From Acidobacteriota bacterium (GTDB lineage: Bacteria; Planctomycetota; Phycisphaerae; WQYP01; JAJZKJ01), in contig JAJZKJ010000077.1 in assembly GCA_021804195.1 (NCBI GenBank), forward strand, positions 1-8,426: a stretch of DNA of 8,426 nt. Reading direction: 5' to 3'. Positions 1-5,333 of this stretch are shown one piece after another. Under the pieces are notes generated by a model. The model was given only the letters and a program-made list of their open reading frames with translations. It was not told the DNA's origin and did not search any database. Within the stretch, counting starts at the first letter, position 1, and the number at the start of each line of letters is the position of its first letter. Position numbers and translations under genes: made by a program.

Positions 1-314
1 TTCGGCTCTGCGCGGTGAGCACGCGCGAGCTTTACTGGACGCCGGCCCAGATGATCGCGCATCACGCCTCCAACGGCTGCCGCTTGCGGCCCGGCGATTT
101 GCTGGCCACCGGCACGGTCTCCGGCGGCACATCCGATGCCCTGGGCTGCCTGCTCGAACTGACCCAGGGCGGCCAGAATCCCATTCGCCTGCCCGGCGAT
201 GAATCCCGCGCCTTTCTTGAAGCCGGCGATGAAGTCACCCTGCGCGGCTCGGCTCGCGGCCCGGCGGGAGAAATGCTGGTTCTCGGCGATTGCGCCGGTC
301 GCATCGTGGACTGA
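1..314 (+). CDS. fahA: Fumarylacetoacetase, C-terminal part (5' end outside window)
   Basis: The frame is open from the left edge to a TGA at 312-314, giving about 103 C-terminal residues of a protein that is normally about 400-430 residues long. The motifs LYWTPAQMIAHH, NGCRLRPGDLLATGTVSG and LLELTQGG match the end of the fumarylacetoacetase fold (FAA hydrolase family). This enzyme hydrolyses fumarylacetoacetate to fumarate and acetoacetate, the last step of tyrosine breakdown through homogentisate in the cytoplasm. By comparison with the animal enzyme, the Thr of GTVSG corresponds to a substrate-contacting residue and the Glu of LLEL to a conserved active-site Glu. The metal-binding and His-Glu dyad residues lie upstream, outside the window. 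The GTG at 15 falls inside the conserved domain, so it is not the true start. Other FAA-hydrolase members are possible, but the YWT and NGC-RPGD pattern favours true FAH. Confidence 0.9.
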   Translation, partial: RLCAVSTRELYWTPAQMIAHHASNGCRLRPGDLLATGTVSGGTSDALGCLLELTQGGQNPIRLPGDESRAFLEAGDEVTLRGSARGPAGEMLVLGDCAGRIVD

Positions 315-377
315 ATCCTCGCTCTGCCGGGGCCGCGCGCGTCTGTTCAATCTCCCGGTTTTTGAGTCATATTTCAG

Positions 378-386
378 TGCTATAAT
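378..386 (+). promoter_or_regulatory. Extended -10 promoter of the vapBC module
   Basis: TGCTATAAT is a consensus extended -10 element (TGN followed by TATAAT). No good -35 hexamer stands at 16-18 bp upstream; TTGAGT at 362-367 is only 13 bp away. Extended -10 promoters can work without a -35 box. The predicted transcript start, around 392-394, leaves a leader of about 17 nt before the antitoxin ATG at 410, with a weak GGAA ribosome-binding sequence at 399-402. Confidence 0.6.
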
Positions 387-409
387 GATTTCATTACTGG
401 AATAATGAT
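383..409 (+). promoter_or_regulatory. Putative VapB operator: TAATGA palindrome plus third half-site
   Basis: TAATGA (383-388), TT, TCATTA (391-396) is a perfect 14-bp inverted repeat. A further direct copy TAATGAT sits at 403-409, exactly 20 bp (about two helical turns) after TAATGAT at 383-389. The palindrome overlaps the -10 box and the predicted transcript start, a typical place for autorepression by an antitoxin or antitoxin-toxin complex. That it is bound by VapB is inferred from position and symmetry. Confidence 0.5.
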
Positions 410-664
410 ATGCCAACCGTCGTTACCATCAACCGTCCCGATGTGGTCCAACTGATCGAAACGGCAGCCCGGACATTGACCGGCGGCAACAAAACTGAGG
501 CAGTGGCGAAAGCGCTGCGCCAGTTGATGGACCGCGAACTTCGCAATCAGCCCCTGTTTGGCGCCCATCCGGGCTCAGTGCGCGTGGCCAGGGGCGTGGA
601 TTTGCGTCAGCCCGTGCTTGAAATCATGCCTGATGCGGAAAGCGGGCGTGAGGTGATGCGTTGA
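410..664 (+). CDS. vapB: VapB-family antitoxin of a type II toxin-antitoxin module
   Basis: This is an 84-residue protein directly upstream of a PIN-domain toxin. Its N-terminal half (VVTINRP, then NKTEAVAKALRQLMDREL, residues 4-44) resembles the Rv0623-like/PSK antitoxin DNA-binding segment, a short beta strand followed by helices with the TGxxKTEAV signature. The C-terminal half (LFGAHPGSVRVARGVDLRQPVLE, about residues 49-71, with intervening residues as written in the frame) resembles the flexible toxin-binding tails of VapB antitoxins. Its expected role is to bind and inhibit the neighbouring RNase and to repress the shared promoter. The ATG at 410 has only a weak GGAA sequence upstream. 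The stop codon overlaps the toxin start (TTGA, 661-664), which implies one bicistronic mRNA with translational coupling. The assignment rests on size, motifs and partner; the exact VapB subfamily is uncertain. Confidence 0.85.
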   Translation: MPTVVTINRPDVVQLIETAARTLTGGNKTEAVAKALRQLMDRELRNQPLFGAHPGSVRVARGVDLRQPVLEIMPDAESGREVMR

Positions 665-1089
665 ATCCGCCATTGCTGCTGGATACTCATATCGTGCTTT
701 GGCTCGATAGCGGGGATCATCGGCTGCGGCCTTCGACCCGGAATTTGATCGAAGAGACTTGGCGATTGGGCGGGAATTTGCAAATAAGCGCCGTCAGCGG
801 TTGGGAAATCGCCTGCCTGTTCGATCGGGGCCATATTGAGTTGGATCTTGCTCCAGAACAATGGCTCAGCCGATTTGCGGCACGGCCTGGCATTGCAATG
901 CTTCCGCTGGAATGCCAAATTGCGGCTAGAGCCTATTCATTTCCCGGTTTTAACGGGCGTGATCCCGCCGACCGGCTTCTCATCGCAACCGCCGTGGCAA
1001 CCGGGAGCGCTTTGGTTACCTATGATCGGCAGATAACACAATTTGCCCGCCGCTACGGCAAGACTCAAGGTTTTCAAGTTCTGACATAA
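661..1089 (+). CDS. vapC: VapC-family PIN-domain ribonuclease toxin
   Basis: This is a 142-residue PIN-domain protein of normal VapC length. The PIN acidic residues that coordinate the catalytic metal all appear present: D8 in LLLDTHIVLW, E49 in SGWEIA, D104 in the RDPADRLL motif, and D122 in VTYDRQI. The family consists of Mg2+-dependent endoribonucleases, many of which cut tRNA or rRNA, so this is a presumed translation inhibitor held in check by the upstream antitoxin. The pattern looks like the Sll0205-like PIN subgroup. Translation begins at TTG 661; the PIN core starts only a few residues later, so no later start is plausible. A good AGGTG ribosome-binding site lies at 651-655. GC is about 55% by hand count, clearly below the neighbouring genes, which suggests horizontal acquisition. 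The RNA target cannot be read from the sequence. Confidence 0.93.
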   Translation: MNPPLLLDTHIVLWLDSGDHRLRPSTRNLIEETWRLGGNLQISAVSGWEIACLFDRGHIELDLAPEQWLSRFAARPGIAMLPLECQIAARAYSFPGFNGRDPADRLLIATAVATGSALVTYDRQITQFARRYGKTQGFQVLT

Positions 1090-1167
1090 ATATCGTCATA
1101 TAGCGTTCACGGCCGAGCCGCACGGGAGTGCAGGTGCCGGAACCCTCATGCGGCAACGCTGCGCCGG

Positions 1168-3024
1168 CTACGCCAGCGCCGGCGTGGACGGCGTCCAGGC
1201 CGTTTCCTGGTCTTTATATTGCAGCCGGTACAGCCGCCAGTAGATCCCTCGCGCCGCCAGCAGTTCCTGATGCGTTCCCGACTCGCGCAGCGCTCCTTTA
1301 TGCATCACCAGAATGCGGTCGGCGCGCTGGATGGTGGAAAGCCGGTGCGCGATGATGATGCTGGTCCGGCCGGCCAGCAGTTTCTCCAGCGCGGCGCGGA
1401 TTTTCAGCTCCGTGTCGGTATCCACGCTGGCCGTGGCTTCATCCAGAATCAGAAAGGGCGGGTTGGCGGCCAGCGCGCGGGCAAAATTCACCAGTTGCTT
1501 CTGCCCGGTGGAAAGCCCGCTGCCGCGTTCGCGCAGCTCGGTGGCATAGCCGTCGGGCAGCGTGGAGACAAAGTCGTGCAGGTCCACATGCAGGGCGGCA
1601 TGCTCAATCGCCGCGTCCGCCATCGCCTCGTCGCCCATGCGTATGTTCTGCGCGATCGTTCCGGTAAACAGATACGGATCCTGCAGCACCACCCCGAAGC
1701 GCCGGCGCAGCTCGCTTAAATCCCAGTCTTTCACGTTCACGCCGCCGACCCGCACCGCGCCCTGCTGCACATCGTAAAAGCGCAGCAGCAGGCTGGCCAG
1801 CGTGGTCTTGCCGGCGCCGGTATGGCCCACCACGGCCACCGTCTGTCCGGGCTCGATCGTGAAGCTCAGGTTTTTGATCACCCAATCATGATCGTGGTAG
1901 GCAAAGCTGACATGATCAAACTCGATCCGTGCCGCTCCGGCCGGCACCGCGGCCGGATGCTCCGGCGAGGCCAGCGTGACCGGCGTGTCAACGAGCTTGA
2001 AAATGCGCTCGCTCGAGGCCATCGCCGACTGCAGAAGGTTGTATTTTTCGCTCAGGTCCTGGATGGGCCGGAAAAAGCGCTGCGCGTACTGAATGAAGGC
2101 GACCAGGACGCCGATCGTCAGCCGGTGGCCGATCACCCGCACGCCCCCGAACCAGAGGATGTCGGCCACCGCCAGCATGCTCAGAATTTCGACCACCGGA
2201 TAATAGACCGCGTGGGCGAACACGGCGTCTTTCCAGGCGTCGCGGTGCGTGCGGTTGATTTCGTCAAACTCCTCGGCCGTGCGCTCCTCGCGGTTAAAGA
2301 CCTGCACCAGGCTCATGCCGGCCACATGTTCCTGCAAAAAAGTATTGATGCGGGCCAGGGCCACGCGCATGCGCCGGTAGCTGTCGCGCACCGCCCGCCG
2401 GAAGACGCTGGCCGCCGCTCCGATCAGCGGCAGCACCGCGAGCGTGATCAGCGCCAGCTTCCAGTCGAAGCGGAACAGAATAATGGCGATGAAGATGAGC
2501 ACGAAGGCGTCGTCAAAAAACGCCACCAGCGCCGAGGCGATCATGTCGTTGATGACCTGCACGTCGTTGGTCACGCGCGTGACCAGCCGGCCCACCGGAT
2601 TGCGGTCGAAAAACGCGATCTGCAGCTTCTGCAGGTGCGCGAAAAGCTGCCGGCGCAGATCGAACATCGCGTGCTGCCCCACCCATTGCATGAGGTAGGT
2701 CTGGGCGAAATCGAGGCCAAAGCCGGCCACCAGCAGAACCAGATAAATTCCCGCCAGCACGGTCAGGCCGTGAAAGGCGTTGCCCGGCAGCCAGGGAGTC
2801 AGAAACGAGCCCGCCCCGCGGACGTGGGTGGGGAAAATATAGCGGTCAATGGCGACTTTTACGATATACGGTCCGGCCACCGCGGTGACCGAATGCAGCA
2901 CCGCGGCCAGGGTCGAAAGCAGCACAATGCCGCGGTACGGCCGGACGTAGCCCAGCAGCCGCCGCATCAGGCGGCGGTCGTACGCTTTGCCCAGTGCCTC
3001 TTCTTCCTGTTGTGCGCTGCTCAT
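1168..3024 (-). CDS. MdlB-like heterodimeric ABC exporter subunit (consensus Walker B, LSTGQ signature)
   Basis: This ABC transporter half-protein has an N-terminal six-helix exporter domain (about residues 25-335) and a C-terminal ATPase domain. Numbered from the ATG at 3024 (618 aa), it has Walker A GHTGAGKTT at 400-408, Q-loop Q448, signature LSTGQ at 504-508, Walker B ILILDE-type with D528 and catalytic E529, D-loop SVD at 533-535, and switch His560. The normal Walker B with a variant signature is typical of the TM288/MdlB-type partner in heterodimeric exporters. It should pair with the product of the upstream gene in the inner membrane; the substrate (drug, lipid or peptide) is unknown. 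An in-frame TTG at 3069 would add 15 residues. I prefer the ATG because the acidic EEEALGKAYD stretch sits near the N-terminus. Neither start has a clear ribosome-binding site. Confidence 0.9.
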   Translation of the reverse strand: MSSAQQEEEALGKAYDRRLMRRLLGYVRPYRGIVLLSTLAAVLHSVTAVAGPYIVKVAIDRYIFPTHVRGAGSFLTPWLPGNAFHGLTVLAGIYLVLLVAGFGLDFAQTYLMQWVGQHAMFDLRRQLFAHLQKLQIAFFDRNPVGRLVTRVTNDVQVINDMIASALVAFFDDAFVLIFIAIILFRFDWKLALITLAVLPLIGAAASVFRRAVRDSYRRMRVALARINTFLQEHVAGMSLVQVFNREERTAEEFDEINRTHRDAWKDAVFAHAVYYPVVEILSMLAVADILWFGGVRVIGHRLTIGVLVAFIQYAQRFFRPIQDLSEKYNLLQSAMASSERIFKLVDTPVTLASPEHPAAVPAGAARIEFDHVSFAYHDHDWVIKNLSFTIEPGQTVAVVGHTGAGKTTLASLLLRFYDVQQGAVRVGGVNVKDWDLSELRRRFGVVLQDPYLFTGTIAQNIRMGDEAMADAAIEHAALHVDLHDFVSTLPDGYATELRERGSGLSTGQKQLVNFARALAANPPFLILDEATASVDTDTELKIRAALEKLLAGRTSIIIAHRLSTIQRADRILVMHKGALRESGTHQELLAARGIYWRLYRLQYKDQETAWTPSTPALA

Positions 3025-3080
3025 AGTGCGAATGGACGCGCTGCCGGTCGCCCTGCTTGCCGGGCTCAATTTTCATGCTG

Positions 3081-3099
3081 AGCGGCGAACAACGCCGCT
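3081..3099 (-). repeat. Intercistronic perfect hairpin between the two ABC genes
   Basis: AGCGGCG (3081-3087), a 5-base loop (3088-3092) and CGCCGCT (3093-3099) form a perfect 7-bp GC-rich stem. It lies between the stop of the upstream ABC gene (3130) and the start of the downstream one. On the transcribed minus strand no U-run follows, so it does not look like a complete intrinsic terminator. It could stabilise the upstream mRNA end, reduce read-through or affect initiation of the second gene; these roles are inferred. Confidence 0.55.
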
Positions 3100-3129
3100 A
3101 TGCGATGCTTATCCCTGAGCGTGATCTTG

Positions 3130-4878
3130 TTAGCTCACCGCCTGCAGTTCCTCCTCCAGCAGTTGTTTTTCATAAAGGCTGGCGTAATGGCCGCCCAGAC
3201 CGATCAGCGTGGCATGATCGCCGCGTTCGAGGATGCGGCCGTGGTCGAGCACGATGATCTGGTCGGCGCCGCGCAGCGTGGAAATGCGGTGGCTGATAAA
3301 AATGGTGGTGCGGCCTTGCATGATCTGGCGCAGGTTGTTGAGGATGGTTTCCTCGGTCAGCGTGTCCACCGCCGAAAGGGCGTCGTCAAGGATCAGAATG
3401 CGGGGATCGCGGATCAGGGCCCGCGCGATCGCGACCCGCTGTTTCTGCCCGCCGGAAAGGGTCAGCCCGCGTTCGCCCACCCGGGTATTCAGGCCCTCGG
3501 GAAAGTTTTCCAGATCAGGCCCCAGCCCCGCCTTGACGGCGGCTTCGAGCACCGCCGCTTCCGTGGCATCGGGAACGCCGAAGGCGATGTTATTGCGCAG
3601 CGTATCGCTGAAAAGAAAAGTTTCCTGCGGCACTAGGCCGATATGGGCGCGCAGCACGGCTAATGGAATTTCCGCGATGGGCCGTCCGTCGATCCGCACC
3701 ATTCCGGGCGCGGCCTCATACAGCCGGGGCAGCAGCGCGGCCAGCGTGCTTTTGCCCGCTCCGGTGGGGCCTACGATGGCCAGGCTTCCGCCGGCGGGGA
3801 TGGCCAGTTCAATGTCGTGCAGCACTTCGCGGCCTTCAAAGCTGAAGCTGAGCTGCCGGAACGCGGCTTCGCCGCGCAGGATGCGGATCGAGCGGTCGCA
3901 GCCGGGGCCGTCGGCGATTTCGGCGGGGGCGCGGAGGATTTCCCGCATCCGCGCCCATGAGGCCAGCCCGCGCTGCACCAGATTGATGACCCAGCCCATG
4001 GCGATCATGGGGAACGACATCTGCATCATGTAGGCGTTAAAGGCCACAAAATCGCCCAGCGTAATCTGGCCGCGGAGGGCCGCCCGCCCGCCAAACCACA
4101 GCACCAGCAGAAAGGCCAGCCCCAGCAGCGCCTGCAGCAGGGGATCAAAAGCTCCCGAAAGCAGCACCAGCCGCAGGTTGCGGCGGATATAGTCGCGGTT
4201 CAGCTCGTCAAAATCGGCGATCTCGCGGTCTTCGCGGGCATAGGCGCGCACGATGCGCAGCCCGGCCAGATTTTCCTCGACCTTGGTGGCCAGGCTGGCG
4301 AACATGGACTGAATGCGCTCGAAGCGTTCATGAATGCGCTTGCCGAACCACTGCACCGCCAGCATCACAAACGGCGCCGGCAGAAACACCAGCAGCGTCA
4401 GCCGCGCATCCAGCCGCAGCATGATCGTGACCACCACCGCGAACAGCGCCAGCGCGTTGGCCGAGTACATCAGCCCGGGGCCGAACATGTTGCGCACCGC
4501 GCTCAGGTCGTTGGTGGCGCGGGCCATGATCTCGCCCGTGCGCATGCGCTGGTACCAGGAGCGGGGCAGCGTTTCCAGGTGCCGCAAAAGATCGTTGCGG
4601 ATGTCGTATTCGATATTGCGCGAAGTATTGATCAGGATCAGCCGCTGCAGATATTGCAGCCCGGCGCGCGCCAGCACCAGGGCCATCAGCAGGGCGGGGA
4701 AGACCAGCAGTTCGCGCTCGCTGATGCCCCGCCGCAGTCCGTCAATGGCCAGCTTGAGCACATAGGGAATGCTGGCGAAGACGCAGACGTTGGCAATCAG
4801 AATGCCCATTCCCAGCCCGATGGCGCGGCGGTAGCGCCAAAGGTACGGGGTCAGCGATTGCAGCAGGGGGCGGTCCAT
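3130..4878 (-). CDS. MdlA-like heterodimeric ABC exporter subunit (degenerate Walker B)
   Basis: This 582-residue half-transporter has a six-helix membrane domain (about residues 15-305, hydrophobic segments near 18-43, 58-83, 140-180, 243-263 and 277-300) and a C-terminal ATPase domain. Visible motifs are Walker A GPTGAGKST (370-378), Q-loop Q418, canonical signature LSGGQ (474-478), Walker B LILDD with D498, and H530. D499 replaces the usual catalytic Glu, as in MdlA and TM287. Its own nucleotide site should therefore be largely non-hydrolytic, while its LSGGQ completes the active site of the partner encoded just downstream. It is the first gene of a two-gene minus-strand operon. The ATG at 4876-4878 has no ribosome-binding sequence and lies only about 9 nt after the predicted transcript start, suggesting near-leaderless translation. 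The transported substrate is not evident. Confidence 0.93.
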   Translation of the reverse strand: MDRPLLQSLTPYLWRYRRAIGLGMGILIANVCVFASIPYVLKLAIDGLRRGISERELLVFPALLMALVLARAGLQYLQRLILINTSRNIEYDIRNDLLRHLETLPRSWYQRMRTGEIMARATNDLSAVRNMFGPGLMYSANALALFAVVVTIMLRLDARLTLLVFLPAPFVMLAVQWFGKRIHERFERIQSMFASLATKVEENLAGLRIVRAYAREDREIADFDELNRDYIRRNLRLVLLSGAFDPLLQALLGLAFLLVLWFGGRAALRGQITLGDFVAFNAYMMQMSFPMIAMGWVINLVQRGLASWARMREILRAPAEIADGPGCDRSIRILRGEAAFRQLSFSFEGREVLHDIELAIPAGGSLAIVGPTGAGKSTLAALLPRLYEAAPGMVRIDGRPIAEIPLAVLRAHIGLVPQETFLFSDTLRNNIAFGVPDATEAAVLEAAVKAGLGPDLENFPEGLNTRVGERGLTLSGGQKQRVAIARALIRDPRILILDDALSAVDTLTEETILNNLRQIMQGRTTIFISHRISTLRGADQIIVLDHGRILERGDHATLIGLGGHYASLYEKQLLEEELQAVS

Positions 4879-4893
4879 GCGAGGGTACTTTTT

Positions 4894-4922
4894 ATTATAA
4901 AAGGCCCGCTCTTGGTTTCAGA
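4894..4922 (-). promoter_or_regulatory. Putative promoter of the ABC exporter operon
   Basis: On the minus strand a perfect TATAAT -10 box occupies 4894-4899. A poor -35 candidate (CTGAAA, 4 of 6 matches, at 4916-4921) lies 16 bp upstream. The predicted start near 4887 would give a leader of about 9 nt, in keeping with the lack of a ribosome-binding site before the ATG. The -10 match is clear; the -35 is weak. Confidence 0.45.
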
Positions 4923-5004
4923 TGGGCGGCGTGAATGCACGCCTGTGGCGTTGTTTAAAATTTCAGTACAACAGAAAAACCAATGGAGGGCGTGAATTGC
5001 GGGG

Positions 5005-5019
5005 AAAAAGCTTTTTAGC
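5005..5019 (-). terminator. Weak candidate terminator downstream of the tRNA
   Basis: Read on the minus strand, GCT-AAAA-AGC is followed by five T residues. The same site contains the perfect palindrome AAAAAGCTTTTT (5005-5016). The stem is only 3 bp, so this is a poor intrinsic terminator. It is listed because it is the only T-tailed structure between the tRNA and the downstream ABC gene; read-through into that operon is possible. Confidence 0.2.
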
Positions 5020-5053
5020 AGAGGAGAAAAGCGGAAACGGATGTGGAATTGAT

Positions 5054-5130
<77 letters not shown>

Positions 5131-5135
5131 TTTTT

Positions 5136-5164
5136 ATCTTGGCATGGCGCATGCGGGCTGTCAA
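5136..5164 (-). promoter_or_regulatory. Putative promoter of the initiator tRNA
   Basis: On the minus strand a perfect TTGACA (5159-5164) is followed, after exactly 17 bp, by CAAGAT (5136-5141), which keeps the key A2, A5 and T6 of the -10 consensus but only 3 of 6 bases. The distance to the tRNA 5' end (5130) is unusually short, so transcription would start at or within a few bases of the mature tRNA. The -35 is strong and the -10 is uncertain. Confidence 0.4.
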
Positions 5165-5262
5165 ATTGTGGAGGTCTGCCTGGATTTTTCTGAATAATTC
5201 TTGGCTAGGGCTTTGAAGGGCTAACGCAACTTCTGTCCAGCGGTGTTCAGGCCGGGTTCGCC

Positions 5263-5268
5263 TATAAA
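5263..5268 (+). promoter_or_regulatory. Candidate -10 box upstream of the GH51 gene
   Basis: TATAAA (5 of 6 matches to TATAAT) lies about 65 bp upstream of the first ATG of the arabinofuranosidase gene, in a locally AT-rich spot of an otherwise GC-rich region. I see no convincing -35 hexamer at 16-18 bp upstream, so it may need an activator or may not be the real promoter. Confidence 0.25.
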
Positions 5269-5301
5269 TAAAAGCGGCTGCGCCGAAGCTTGGCCGGTCG
5301 C

Positions 5302-5330
5302 TATTCTGGCATTTCGTATTCTCCGGCATT
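5302..5330 (+). repeat. Imperfect direct repeat just upstream of the GH51 start
   Basis: TATTCT-GGCATT (5302-5313) recurs as TATTCT-CC-GGCATT (5317-5330). The TATTCT parts are 15 bp apart and the GGCATT parts 17 bp apart. The pair ends four bases before the first ATG, a place where a regulator could affect transcription or translation. Binding by a protein is inferred only from position. Confidence 0.35.
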
Positions 5331-5333
5331 ATC

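Noticed and set aside
1090..1184. Possible terminator between vapC and the ABC operon
   Set aside because: A 7-bp stem CGCCGGC/GCCGGCG (1162-1168 with 1178-1184) and a distant AGCGTT/AACGCT pair exist, but the first lies partly in the ABC coding end and neither has a T-run, so no terminator is called.
1822..3081. 419-codon plus-strand ORF opposite the MdlB-like gene
   Set aside because: It is a composition-driven shadow rich in His, Arg, Gln and Asp, with no domain, opposite a clear ABC transporter.
3233..4033. 266-codon plus-strand ORF (and the 4330-4995 ORF) opposite the MdlA-like gene
   Set aside because: Both are antisense shadows of the transporter with no recognisable motifs.
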